From Pseudomonas syringae (GTDB lineage: Bacteria; Pseudomonadota; Gammaproteobacteria; Pseudomonadales; Pseudomonadaceae): DNA of 46,321 nt. Where the stretch lies: positions 1 to 46,321 of the forward strand of contig NZ_WKCB01000046.1 of the NCBI RefSeq assembly GCF_021606685.1, given 5' to 3'. Under the pieces are notes generated by a model. It made no database searches, was not told where the DNA came from, and saw only the letters and a list, made by a program, of their open reading frames with translations. The translations under genes and the position numbers were made by a program. Every line of letters starts with the position of its first letter. The first letter of the stretch is position 1. Positions 1 through 8,110 of this stretch are shown piece after piece.

Positions 1-2
1 CC

Positions 3-305
3 CTCCACCCCCCCCCCGACCGCACCCCCCCCCCCCGCGAACACACCCCCGGGCAGCCGTCTCACAGCCAAAAAACCCGGCCCGGGGCCGCCAGCGTGAA
101 AAGGGCCGCGCTGGTAAAACTCTCCCAGGGGCGGAGCGAAGACCAGTCCCGCCAGTTACCCGCCGACAAACTCGCCCACGCCGGGCAGGAAGTCGGCGAT
201 ATCGTGCTGTACCTGCTGTTGCTGTGCAGTGAGCTGGGCCTGGACATGAACGAGGTGGTGCGGGCCAAACTGGCTGACAGCGAACGGCGGTTTGCCCATG
301 AGTGA
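3..305 (+). CDS. MazG-like nucleotide pyrophosphohydrolase, 5' partial, sequence damaged at left edge
   Basis: The clean part, from about base 132, encodes the C-terminal half of a small MazG-like protein. The stretch EVGDIVLYLLLLCSELGLD, ending ...AKLADSERRFAHE, carries the second half of the metal-binding motif (E..D). MazG-like enzymes hydrolyse nucleoside triphosphates to the monophosphate and pyrophosphate. The frame stays open to base 3. Codon by codon it matches the family pattern RDHNDWQPFHSPKNLAMAAS followed by VEMAELVEIFQWLSEDQSRQ (remembered, not searched), but with many T-to-C/G and A-to-C changes that worsen toward base 1. The metal-ligand Glu codons read as Lys or Ala there. I infer base-calling error at a contig tip, not a real mutant gene. 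The GTG at 96 is internal; the true start lies outside or within the C-rich first 30 bases. The stop overlaps the next start (ATGAGTGA), so the two genes are translationally coupled. Confidence 0.8.
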   Translation, partial: LHPPPDRTPPPREHTPGQPSHSQKTRPGAASVKRAALVKLSQGRSEDQSRQLPADKLAHAGQEVGDIVLYLLLLCSELGLDMNEVVRAKLADSERRFAHE

Positions 306-1047
306 CCGGCATTTCGACCAACTGGCCACGCGCTTCGCAGAAAAAATCTACGGTGGCGCCAAAGGGGCCATCCGCCTGGCGGTGCTCCAGGCGGACCTGA
401 GCGAAGCCCTGCCAAACCGCCCATTGCGCGTGCTGGATATCGGCGCGGGCCTGGGCCACATGTCGCTGTGGTTGGCCGAGCAAGGCCATCAGGTGACCCT
501 GGCCGAACCCGCCGCACCGATGCTCGACGGCGCGCGCCAACGCTTTGCCGACGCCGGGCAGAGCGCGACGTTTATCCATGCGCCCTGGCAAGACCTGCTC
601 GGCCAGCTCACCGAGCCCTACGATCTGGTGCTGTGTCACGCCGTGCTGGAGTGGCTGGCCGAGCCCCACGCGATCCTGCCGGTGCTGCACCAACTGACGG
701 TGCCCGGTGGCTGGTTGTCGCTGGCGTTCTATAACCGCGACGCGCTGATTTATCGCAACCTGCTCAAAGGCCACTTCCGCAAAATGCGCAAGAATGACAT
801 GGCCGGCGAAAAGCAGAGCCTCACCCCGCAACAGCCGCTCGACCCGCGGGAACTGGCGGCGCAACTCGCAGGGCTTTGGCAGGTCGAAAGCCAAAGTGGT
901 GTGCGGGTTTTCCACGACTATATGCCCGTGGAATTCCAGGCCCGTGCTGATCTGCAGGACCTTTTAGAGATGGAACTCGCTCACCGTCGTCACCCAAGCT
1001 TTGCCGGACTTGGGCGTTATTTGCACTGGATCTGCCGTCCGGTATAA
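298..1047 (+). CDS. cmoM: tRNA 5-carboxymethoxyuridine methyltransferase CmoM
   Basis: A class I SAM-dependent methyltransferase of 249 aa. E. coli CmoM (formerly SmtA) methylates the carboxyl group of 5-carboxymethoxyuridine at the wobble base of tRNAs, giving mcmo5U. Visible signs are the SAM-binding motif I VLDIGAGLGHMSLWLAE near residues 48-64, the acidic end of strand 2 (TLAEP), the motif CHAVLEWLAEP, FYN after the PGG turn, and GVRVFHDY near the C-terminus. HAVLEW, FYN and GVRVFHDY are shared with the E. coli protein as I remember it. The ATG at 298 (MSDRHFDQL) is preferred over an in-frame TTG six bases upstream because it overlaps the stop of the MazG-like gene and matches the family N-terminus (xDRxFDxxA). 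The length is normal. Confidence is high for the fold and good for CmoM. Confidence 0.85.
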   Translation: MSDRHFDQLATRFAEKIYGGAKGAIRLAVLQADLSEALPNRPLRVLDIGAGLGHMSLWLAEQGHQVTLAEPAAPMLDGARQRFADAGQSATFIHAPWQDLLGQLTEPYDLVLCHAVLEWLAEPHAILPVLHQLTVPGGWLSLAFYNRDALIYRNLLKGHFRKMRKNDMAGEKQSLTPQQPLDPRELAAQLAGLWQVESQSGVRVFHDYMPVEFQARADLQDLLEMELAHRRHPSFAGLGRYLHWICRPV

Positions 1048-1071
1048 GCGGCCCAGTCTGCGGAGGTCGAA

Positions 1072-1674
1072 ATGCGTCGTCTCTGTTTGATCCTGATGTC
1101 CCTTGGGCTGGGCGCGTGCTCCAGCCCCAACCCTTATGTGGCCGCTTCGGCGCCGATCCCGCCGGCGCCGCCCCAGGCGGCCAACACCTTCGACGCCAGT
1201 TCGTACCCGGCGCCGGTGCGTGACTACGGCGCCTACCGCAGTTGGGCCTGGCGCAACGGCCAGCTTCCGGCGGGCACGGCCTGGGCCGATTCGGCGCAGA
1301 TCGCCGAGGCGGTCAGCGGCGCACTCGATCAGCGCGGCCTGCGGCCCTTGCATGACAAGCGCCCGGCGGACCTGTTCGTGAGCGCCGATGTGCGCACGGA
1401 GAAGCGCCTCAAGCAGGTCCAGGACGACTACGGCTACGGTTACGGCGGTTATAACCGCTATGGCAATGGCTATGGCATGTACAACTCGGTGCCGATCGTG
1501 CGCACCTATGAAGTGCAGGTGGTGGTGGTTCGCGTCAACCTGTTCGATGCTCGCAGCGGCCAGCCGGTGTGGAGTGCCAGTGCCGAAACCGGCAGCCAGG
1601 GAAGCCTCAGTGAGCGGGGAGATGCCTTGCGCCAGGCGGTGCAAAAGGCAATGACCGCCTATCCGCCGAGTTAA
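1072..1674 (+). CDS. DUF4136 lipoprotein, first of a paralogous pair
   Basis: A 200-aa lipoprotein. The signal peptide MRRLCLILMSLGLGAC has a lipobox (LGAC, Cys16), so it should be lipidated and face the periplasm. The body is a DUF4136 domain: FDASSYPAP..DYGAYRSWAW, then DQRGLRPL, and a C-terminal VNLFDARSGQPVWSASAE. A Tyr/Gly-rich insert (YGYGYGGYNRYGNGYGMY) sits at about residues 121-138 where the neighbour has GGAWGGPWNGYWG. The function of DUF4136 proteins is not established. It follows cmoM by 24 bases and precedes its paralogue by 46 bases, so the two may be co-transcribed. Its stop is followed by an ordinary spacer with a GGAG ribosome site for the next gene. Confidence 0.85.
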   Translation: MRRLCLILMSLGLGACSSPNPYVAASAPIPPAPPQAANTFDASSYPAPVRDYGAYRSWAWRNGQLPAGTAWADSAQIAEAVSGALDQRGLRPLHDKRPADLFVSADVRTEKRLKQVQDDYGYGYGGYNRYGNGYGMYNSVPIVRTYEVQVVVVRVNLFDARSGQPVWSASAETGSQGSLSERGDALRQAVQKAMTAYPPS

Positions 1675-1720
1675 CCGCTATTCTCACGTTCACGCTCAGG
1701 TCGTTCATTGGAGAAAAACC

Positions 1721-2278
1721 ATGTTTCTTCGTATCGCTACGCTCGCTTTTGTCGTGCTGCTGGGCGGTTGCCAGAGCGCTCAGGTCAACCATGACTTTGA
1801 CGCCAGCCGAGACTTCGGCGCCTACCGCAGTTGGGCCTGGAAAGACCCAGCGCTGCAATACCGCCCGGATGACCCGCGTATCAAGAGCGACCTCACCGAG
1901 CAACGCATTCGCCAGGCCGTGGGCGAGCAACTTGACCAGCGCGGCCTGCGCCCGGCAGCCGCCGGTAGCAAGGCTGACCTGAATGTGCAGGCCTACCTGA
2001 TCGTCGAGGACCGCCAGCAACAAGTCACCACCAACTACGGTGGCGCGTGGGGTGGCCCGTGGAACGGCTATTGGGGCGCGCCGATGTACAACGAAACCCG
2101 CAACATCACTTACAAAGTGGCGACCATCCAGATCGACCTGCTCGACAGCAAGGACGGCAAACTGGTGTGGCGAGGCAGTGACGAGCAAATAATGGCCAGC
2201 TCGCCGAACCCGCAGGACCGCGACAAGGCCATCCGCGCCACTGTCACCCGCGTGCTTTCCAGCTACCCGCCACACTGA
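1721..2278 (+). CDS. DUF4136 lipoprotein, second of a paralogous pair
   Basis: A 185-aa lipoprotein with signal peptide MFLRIATLAFVVLLGGC and lipobox LGGC (Cys17). It contains the DUF4136 pattern HDFDASRDFGAYRSWAW, QLDQRGLRP, DLNVQAYL, a short Gly/Trp/Tyr-rich loop (GGAWGGPWNGYWG) and the ending IDLLDSKDGKLVWRGS. It is clearly a paralogue of the upstream gene. The GAYRSWAW region is encoded by DNA identical over 25 bases (1227-1251 and 1816-1840), suggesting a fairly recent duplication or local gene conversion. The ATG at 1721 is preceded by TTGGAGAAAAACC. Role unknown; an envelope-associated function is inferred only from the lipobox. Confidence 0.85.
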   Translation: MFLRIATLAFVVLLGGCQSAQVNHDFDASRDFGAYRSWAWKDPALQYRPDDPRIKSDLTEQRIRQAVGEQLDQRGLRPAAAGSKADLNVQAYLIVEDRQQQVTTNYGGAWGGPWNGYWGAPMYNETRNITYKVATIQIDLLDSKDGKLVWRGSDEQIMASSPNPQDRDKAIRATVTRVLSSYPPH

Positions 2279-2295
2279 AGCCACCCCACCTGCGC

Positions 2296-2330
2296 TGTGG
2301 GAGCTAGCACGTCGCGCCGCCGCTCCCACA
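2296..2330. repeat. REP-like palindrome, short
   Basis: An inverted pair, TGTGGGAG at 2296-2303 and CTCCCACA at 2323-2330, encloses a GC-rich centre. It resembles the outer arms of the larger REP elements elsewhere in the window but lacks their GGGCTTGC core. It lies 18 bases after the DUF4136 gene and may act as a weak transcription barrier. The rest of the 2279-2447 gap shows only the tadG ribosome site. Confidence 0.5.
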
Positions 2331-2447
2331 CGTGTCTTCCCGCCATGAACGCCCGTTAGTCAGCCGTGTGGCGAGTGGCCAGCGCGCATTCCAAGCCTTG
2401 TCTACACTCCACAGCACCTACGGAGAGTAAGCGCTAAGGAGTGCCTG

Positions 2448-4406
2448 ATGTCTCCCCGACTTCGTTCCCGGCAGCGTGGTGCGATTGGCTTGATGGCAGC
2501 GGGCACCTTGGCTGTGGCCCTGGTGTTTCTGCTGCTGACGGTAGACAGCGGTCGCTTGTACCTCGACAAACGCAAATTGCAGTCGATCGCCGACACTGCG
2601 GCGCTGGAAGCCGCCGGCCGTGGCGGCGTGTGCACACCTACGACCTCCGCCAACGACTATGCCAGGCAAAACGCCGCGCGCAATGGCTTCACCGTGGTCG
2701 CCGGCGACGACAGCCGCGGCCTGGCCGTGACCTGCGGCGGCCTGGTGACCAATGCTGGCAACGTCCGTGTGTTCGCGCCAGACCCGACAAAAAACGAAGC
2801 GGTCCGCGTGGTGGCGACGCGCCGCGTGATGACCAGCATCGCCAGCGGTGTCTGGGGCCTGTTCGGTGGGGCGACCCCCTCGGCCCAGATGATGCTGAGT
2901 GCCACCGCCGTTGCCGCGTATGCGCCGCCGGTGGCGCAGCTGACGATTCGCAGCACATTGGGCACTATCGATTCCGCCAAGTCCGACGTACTGAGCCTGG
3001 TGATTGGTCGCCTGCTGGGGGGCACTCTTTCACTCGATGCGCTGAGCTGGAAAGGCCTGGCGGACACCAACGTGAATCTGCTCGGCTACCTGGACCAGTT
3101 GGCGCTCAAACTGAATGTAAAGGCGGGCGACTACGATGCATTGCTGGCAACCGCAGTGTCTGCCAACGACCTGATCGACGCGGCCGTGAAGGTGCTGCAA
3201 AAGGGCAGCCCATTGGCCACGGCGGTCATCAGGGACACGCTCAAGATCCAGGCAATCGCCCCCAATACCAAACTGCTGACGGTCGGTGACCTGTTGAAAG
3301 TTGCGACGGGTACACCGGCTGCCGCGTTGGACACCAGTGTTCAGTTGTTTCAGTTGCTGCAAACGGTGGCGCAACTGTCCAGCAGCAAGAGCGCAGTGAG
3401 CACTGCCGCGCAGTTGAATGTGCCGTTGATTGGAAGTGTTTCGGTGCAGGTCAAAGTGATTGAGCCGCCGCAGTTATCGGCCATCGGCAATCCTGAAAAG
3501 GCCAAGGAGGGATTACGCAAGACGCCGCCGACGGACCAGATTGTTGTGCGTACGGCGCAAGTGCGTACGGTGGTCTCCATTCAACTGCCGGTGCTCAAGG
3601 GCGTCAGTGAGTTGGTGTCTGCGGTTTCGGCCTTGACGACGCCGGTGACCAGCGTCGTTAACAACCTTTTGCACCTCAACCTCGTGGGCCTGTTGGACCC
3701 GCTTTTATGCCTGGTACTGAAACCCTGTGACCACACCGATATTCAGTTGCTGACCGGTCTGGACATCAATATCGAAGTGGCCAGCGCGATGGCCTACGTC
3801 AAGGATTTCAGTTGTGCCAGCAGTGCAACCAAGTCCCTGACCGTTCAGGCCAATTCCGCAATGGTGGATGTTTCGGTCGGCACTGTGGACCCGGTGAAAG
3901 CGTTCAGCTCGAAACAGGCGACTGACGTTCAGCCTGTAGCGCTGCTGGATATAGGCGTACAGACGTGTAAAGGAATTTTGGGCTGTGCTGCGCGCAAGGC
4001 GGGCGTGGGCGGTAGTTTGTCGTTGTCGGTGGTCCATGCGAAGGTCGGAGCAGCGGATACACTGCTGTTGTTTTCGCCGGTCAATGAAATGAAACTGGCG
4101 CCGACTTATCTGTTCGCCAAGCCCGCGTCAAATATCGTCGGGAGCCTGGTCGGCACGCTGGGGGCCATTCAGGTGTCGTACGTGCCGCCACCCAGCGGCA
4201 ACGTATCGGGTGGCGCGCTGGCGGGCGTCTCCGGGTTGCTCGCGACGATTACCAACACGCTGATCACCGCGATCAAAAGTATTTTGTCACCGGTACTGGA
4301 CCCCATTGTGAACAGCTTGCTGAGTGCTCTGGGCATCACTGCGGGCAACGCCGAGGTCGGTGCCAACCTCAGCTGCCATATGGGCCGCGCCTACCTGGTG
4401 ATCTAA
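2448..4406 (+). CDS. tadG: TadG-like Flp pilus assembly protein
   Basis: A 652-aa protein with one N-terminal membrane segment (residues about 12-34, after RSRQRGAIGLMAAGTL), followed by DSGRLYLDKRKLQSIADTAALEAAG. That pattern is the hallmark of TadG and TadE-like proteins (Flp pilus-assembly TadE/G-like domain plus a DUF2134-type region). The remaining ~600 residues should be periplasmic and are rich in Val, Leu, Ser, Ala and Thr. TadG is needed for Flp pilus assembly, but its exact role is unclear. The ATG at 2448 has a good ribosome site (TAAGGAG). The gene converges on pprA and the two stop codons overlap in CTAA (4403-4406). In P. aeruginosa, as I recall, tadG (PA4297) sits between pprB and the DUF3613 gene, so it has moved to the far side of pprA here. 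It is transcribed alone, so it needs its own promoter in 2279-2447. Confidence 0.85.
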   Translation: MSPRLRSRQRGAIGLMAAGTLAVALVFLLLTVDSGRLYLDKRKLQSIADTAALEAAGRGGVCTPTTSANDYARQNAARNGFTVVAGDDSRGLAVTCGGLVTNAGNVRVFAPDPTKNEAVRVVATRRVMTSIASGVWGLFGGATPSAQMMLSATAVAAYAPPVAQLTIRSTLGTIDSAKSDVLSLVIGRLLGGTLSLDALSWKGLADTNVNLLGYLDQLALKLNVKAGDYDALLATAVSANDLIDAAVKVLQKGSPLATAVIRDTLKIQAIAPNTKLLTVGDLLKVATGTPAAALDTSVQLFQLLQTVAQLSSSKSAVSTAAQLNVPLIGSVSVQVKVIEPPQLSAIGNPEKAKEGLRKTPPTDQIVVRTAQVRTVVSIQLPVLKGVSELVSAVSALTTPVTSVVNNLLHLNLVGLLDPLLCLVLKPCDHTDIQLLTGLDINIEVASAMAYVKDFSCASSATKSLTVQANSAMVDVSVGTVDPVKAFSSKQATDVQPVALLDIGVQTCKGILGCAARKAGVGGSLSLSVVHAKVGAADTLLLFSPVNEMKLAPTYLFAKPASNIVGSLVGTLGAIQVSYVPPPSGNVSGGALAGVSGLLATITNTLITAIKSILSPVLDPIVNSLLSALGITAGNAEVGANLSCHMGRAYLVI

Positions 4407-7129
4407 ACGACCGGCAGCTCCACGCAAAACCGCGCGCCGTGCTCGCCATTGGCGACGCTTAAACGTCCGCCCATGTTTTCCACGATGCCATAGCTCACCG
4501 ACAGCCCCAAGCCCGTCCCCACGCCGATGGGTTTGGTGGTAAAAAACGGCTCGAAAATCCGCTCCAGCAAGCGTGGGTCGATCCCGCCGGCGTTGTCCTC
4601 GACCCAGATCCGCACGTGCCGGCTGTCGTGTTCGCAATGCAGCGCGATCCAGGGGCGCAACTGCGGGTTTTTTTCCTGCTTGCTCAGCAGCGCGTCCCGG
4701 GCATTCACCAGCAGGTTGATCAGCACTTGCTCCAGCTGGTCGACATGGCCTTTGACCTGCACCGCGAAGTCCGCCGGGGTGATGCGCAGCTCCACGCCCT
4801 TGCCGCGCAGGCCCTCGCTGAGCAACGACAAGGTGCCTTCAACCGCCTGCGACGGGTCGAAGGGCTGCTGTTCGACCTCCGAGCGGCGCCCAAACACCCG
4901 CATATGGTCCACCACCCGCGCCGCGCGTTGCACCTGGGCGTCGATGCGCTGGAGCTTTTCGGTGAGGTAGTCGACCTGTGCATCGCCGTTGCTCAGGCGC
5001 TTGAGCACGTTGACGATGGCCATGCGCATCACGTTCAACGGCTGGTTGATCTCATGGGCCAGGCCGGTGGCCATTTCGCCGAGGGTGGCCATCTTGGCGC
5101 TTTGCGTCAGTTGCTGCTGGGAGCGGCGTACTTCGGTGTTGTCGCGGCCCACGGCCTGCACTTCCACCAGGGCTCCCAAGGGGTCAAACACGCCACGATC
5201 GGACCACACCCACCAGGCGTGTTCGCGGCCCGGCAGTTGCAGGCTGATTTCGGCAGTGCTGACCGGAAATTCCGGGGTCAGTCGGCGGATGCGTTGCACA
5301 AAGGCCTCGCGTTGTTCATCCGACAGCCAATGCCCCAGGTTCTGTCCCGGCAGTTGCGCCGGGCGGCATTCCAGGTAGTTGGCCAGCGGCGTGTTGCCGA
5401 AGGTCAGGGTCAGGTCGGGGAGGTAGCGGCAGATCATCGCCGGAGAGTCTTCCACCAGGATGCGGTAGCGCTCCTCGCTCTGTTTGATCTGCTCGGCGGC
5501 CAGGGTCGCATCGGTGACATCCAGCCACAACCCGACGGCTTCCACCGGCAGGCCGAGGTCATCGCGCAGCAGTTTGGCTTCATCGAGCAGCCAATGGTAA
5601 TGGCCTTGCTTATCGCGCACCCGGTAGCGGCTGCGCACGTTGCCTTCGCGCAGCAGGTGGCGCGTGCGTTCGAAGTAGAGGTCACGGTCGTCGGCGTGGA
5701 TCAGGGCCGCCAGGCCGTCGTGGTTGCAGTCGGCCAGGGTCCAGCCGAGCAGTGGCAGCAGGCTGTCGCTGAAAAACGCCGGGTGCAGGGCGCCGCTGAC
5801 ATAGCGTTGCACGTAGATCACCGCCGGTGCGCTGGCGATCAGGTTGTCCAGGCGCGCATGGGCAGCGGCGGCTTGCAGTTGCTGGTTCTTGATGTCGCTG
5901 ATGTCGAGCATGAAGCCAACCCAGCGACGATCGTCGCCGACGCCCAGCACCTGGCCCTGCACGCGATACCAGACGGCAGGGTGCTCGGGGTCGGTGCCGT
6001 GCAGGCGTACGCTGGTGAGCAGGGGTTTGCCCAGCCCTTGCAGGTCGTGCAGACGGCTGTTGAGCTCCTGGCGGTCGGCGGGGTGGATCAATTCCAGCCA
6101 GGTGCCCAGCGCCTGGTGGGTGGCACCAGGCGCCAGGCCGAGGCTGGCGAGCAACTGTGGCGCGAGGTGGATCTCCTGGGTGGCGGGCAACAGTTCCCAC
6201 CAACCGGTGCCGAGCAGGCCTTGCAGGGCTTCCGTGCGTTCGAGCTGTTGCTGGTAGCGCTGTTCGCGCAAGCGGCTCAGCAGCGGGGCGGCGAGGGCGG
6301 CGGTGAGGTCCAGCCAGTCGCGATCGCTGGTGTGCGGCTGGCCGTTGTAAAGGCCGCAGAGCAGCCAGGCGGTAATGCCCTGGCTGTCACGGTAGGGCAC
6401 CAGAAACCCGTCGGTATTGCCCAGGATGCTCTGCAGGCGTGGGTAGTCGCTGCGCCCTTGGGCAACGCTCAAGGGCAGGTTGCTATTGACGCTGTCCAGG
6501 CTGCTGCCCAGGTGCTGGCCGGTGTGCCACAACGCCGGAGCATCGGGGGCGGCGTATTGGCTGTAGACCCGCCAACCCTGGTCGTCGTCATCGAGCACGG
6601 CCAGCGCGACACACGGGATTCGCCAGTGCTGGGCCAGGCTGCGCAGGTGCTCGTTGATGACCTCGGGCAGGCGGCTCAGGCTGCACATCCGCAACTGCTC
6701 GCTCATCCGCGAGGCGATTTGATGGTCCTGCTCGTGGTGCTGGGCCACTTGCCTGCCGCTGAGCAAGTCGCCAATGTCCAACAGGCGCAGGCGCCAGCCA
6801 TCGCCCTCGGGTTCGACCCAGCCACGCGTGTGCAGGACCTGCCCGGCGGGGCCCTGGAAATCCAGGTCGAGGCTGTGGCGTTGCCAGTCGGCAGGGATGC
6901 CTTCAAGGCTCAAGGTGCTGCCGGGGCACAGCAGTTCGCGCAGCAACGGCCTGGCTTTGTCCGCCACCTGCGCGGCCAGCTGCGCGCGCAGGCTGGCGCT
7001 GAGGGTCACGACGTGGCCTTGCTCATCCAGCCGCACGTGCAGCCCGGCAGCAGGCACGCCGGGGGGGGCCAGAACCGCCGGGCTGGCGTGGCCGAGCAGG
7101 CGCCCCAGCAGGTTATCCCCCGCGCTCAA
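4403..7129 (-). CDS. pprA: PprA-type multi-PAS sensor histidine kinase
   Basis: A 908-aa soluble-looking sensor kinase; I see no clear membrane helix. The N-terminal ~330 residues are a GAF-like sensing region (CVALAVLDDDDQGWRVYS...). Three PAS domains follow, each ending in a typical PAC end (VGFMLDISDIKNQ, AVGLWLDVTDAT, VQAVGRDNTEVRR). The last 230 residues are the catalytic core: H box GLAHEINQPLN (His692), N box INLLVNARDAL (Asn809), G1 box EDNAGGIDP (Asp845), F box FEPFFTTKP and G2 box GTGLGLSVSYGI. In P. aeruginosa PprA pairs with PprB to control Flp pili and other adhesion factors. The start is unusual: the frame is open further upstream, but that part lies inside the pilin gene. The TTG at 7129 overlaps the pilin stop (TTGA), so I place the start there, implying translational coupling. 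A downstream start cannot be excluded. Confidence 0.85.
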   Translation of the reverse strand: MSAGDNLLGRLLGHASPAVLAPPGVPAAGLHVRLDEQGHVVTLSASLRAQLAAQVADKARPLLRELLCPGSTLSLEGIPADWQRHSLDLDFQGPAGQVLHTRGWVEPEGDGWRLRLLDIGDLLSGRQVAQHHEQDHQIASRMSEQLRMCSLSRLPEVINEHLRSLAQHWRIPCVALAVLDDDDQGWRVYSQYAAPDAPALWHTGQHLGSSLDSVNSNLPLSVAQGRSDYPRLQSILGNTDGFLVPYRDSQGITAWLLCGLYNGQPHTSDRDWLDLTAALAAPLLSRLREQRYQQQLERTEALQGLLGTGWWELLPATQEIHLAPQLLASLGLAPGATHQALGTWLELIHPADRQELNSRLHDLQGLGKPLLTSVRLHGTDPEHPAVWYRVQGQVLGVGDDRRWVGFMLDISDIKNQQLQAAAAHARLDNLIASAPAVIYVQRYVSGALHPAFFSDSLLPLLGWTLADCNHDGLAALIHADDRDLYFERTRHLLREGNVRSRYRVRDKQGHYHWLLDEAKLLRDDLGLPVEAVGLWLDVTDATLAAEQIKQSEERYRILVEDSPAMICRYLPDLTLTFGNTPLANYLECRPAQLPGQNLGHWLSDEQREAFVQRIRRLTPEFPVSTAEISLQLPGREHAWWVWSDRGVFDPLGALVEVQAVGRDNTEVRRSQQQLTQSAKMATLGEMATGLAHEINQPLNVMRMAIVNVLKRLSNGDAQVDYLTEKLQRIDAQVQRAARVVDHMRVFGRRSEVEQQPFDPSQAVEGTLSLLSEGLRGKGVELRITPADFAVQVKGHVDQLEQVLINLLVNARDALLSKQEKNPQLRPWIALHCEHDSRHVRIWVEDNAGGIDPRLLERIFEPFFTTKPIGVGTGLGLSVSYGIVENMGGRLSVANGEHGARFCVELPVV

Positions 7130-7569
7130 AACTGCAGGCTCGAACGGGCGGAAAGGTGCGGCGGCAGTTTGGGTACGGTGCCCACGCCCGGCAGCACGAG
7201 TGCCGGGAGCACGTCGTAGAGCTGGCTGCTGGGGTAGTTGATGATCACGGTCAGCGTGGTGCCGGTGTAGGTGGCGGTGACCAGGTTGCGAGAAAACTGG
7301 AAGCTCTTGGGCATCCACTTGAGTTGTGCTTCCACGGTGTCTTTGGCGCGGTCGGTCAGCCTCTGAGAGTATTCGCTGCCCGCGCTTACCGGGTCTATCG
7401 CCATGGCCTGGCGCACGGCTTCGGCTGCTGCCTGGTTGAGCGACTGCATCAACAGCAGCGGCAGGCTGTAGCTGATCAGCCCATAGAACACCGCAAAAAA
7501 GATCACAAAGACCAAGGCGAACTCAATCGCCGCCGCGCCTTTTTGCTTTTTGGGGAGGCCTGTTTTCAT
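7126..7569 (-). CDS. tadF: TadE/TadF-like minor pseudopilin
   Basis: A 147-aa protein with the TadE-like N-terminus: a short basic leader KTGLPKKQKG, then AAAIEFALVFVIFF and a long hydrophobic helix (residues about 11-35). G followed by AAAIEF fits the prepilin peptidase site of TadE/F pseudopilins (Glu at mature +5), so the neighbouring fppA product should process it. The remaining ~110 residues are periplasmic. It corresponds in position to the small gene next to pprA in P. aeruginosa (PA4294). Its stop overlaps the TTG start proposed for pprA, so pilin and kinase share one transcript. The start at 7569 faces fppA across a 72-base divergent spacer that must hold promoters for both directions. 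Confidence 0.85.
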   Translation of the reverse strand: MKTGLPKKQKGAAAIEFALVFVIFFAVFYGLISYSLPLLLMQSLNQAAAEAVRQAMAIDPVSAGSEYSQRLTDRAKDTVEAQLKWMPKSFQFSRNLVTATYTGTTLTVIINYPSSQLYDVLPALVLPGVGTVPKLPPHLSARSSLQF

Positions 7570-7641
7570 GACTGCGTCTACCCTGACGACTACTACTTGA
7601 TATCAGCATAGATTCATTCAGCGAAAAGGGATGTTTTTTAC

Positions 7642-8091
7642 GTGATCCATGGCGTGGTGATACTGCTCTGGCTGGGGCTCTGTGCGGTGCAGGATATTCG
7701 TCAGCGACAGATCGCCAATGGCCTGACCCTGGGCGCGGCGCTGTTGGCGTTGCTCTACCTGCTGTTTATGGGCAGCACGTGGCTGGGCGCGCCGGCGGGC
7801 GAGGGCGGCTGGGCGTTTGCGCTGGCGCTGCTGTTGAGCCTGCCGGGGTATGCGTTGGGGCGCTTTGGTGCGGGCGATGTAAAACTGCTGGCCGCGCTTG
7901 GCCTGGCCACCAGCGTGGACCCGGTGTTGTGGTCGTTGATCGGTGCTGCGCTGGCGCTTGGCAGCTGGTCACTTATTGATCAATGGCTTAGCAGGCGTCG
8001 TGCGGTGCCGACGGATGGCGCGTCAACAAAGCTGCCTTTTGCACCGTTTTTATTGACAGGGTTTGCGCTGCATTGGTTGTGGATCCTTTAA
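7642..8091 (+). CDS. fppA: Flp prepilin peptidase (TadV/FppA)
   Basis: A 149-aa polytopic membrane peptidase of the A24 (type IV prepilin peptidase) family, short form without the N-terminal methylation domain. The two catalytic aspartates are visible: Asp18 in CAVQDIRQRQIANG and Asp79 in the GxGDxK motif (GAGDVKLLAALG). Hydrophobic helices fill most of the rest. It should cleave the leaders of Flp and of the TadE/F-like pseudopilin on the cytoplasmic side of the inner membrane. The start is GTG at 7642, just upstream of the conserved hydrophobic helix and preceded by AAAAGGGATG. The gene lies divergent from the pseudopilin and 125 bases upstream of pprB. Confidence 0.9.
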   Translation: MIHGVVILLWLGLCAVQDIRQRQIANGLTLGAALLALLYLLFMGSTWLGAPAGEGGWAFALALLLSLPGYALGRFGAGDVKLLAALGLATSVDPVLWSLIGAALALGSWSLIDQWLSRRRAVPTDGASTKLPFAPFLLTGFALHWLWIL

Positions 8092-8110
8092 TCGCACAAG
8101 GCCTCTATCG

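Noticed and set aside
62..517. 151-aa ORF on the minus strand across the MazG-like and cmoM genes
   Set aside because: It is antisense to two well-supported genes, runs into the damaged first bases, and has the Arg/Ser/Pro-rich composition of a shadow frame in GC-rich DNA.
4616..7219. 867-aa ORF on the plus strand opposite pprA
   Set aside because: Long only because stop codons are rare in this frame of GC-rich DNA; the composition (Ala, Gln, Val, His-rich) shows no domain, and the kinase on the other strand has all catalytic boxes.
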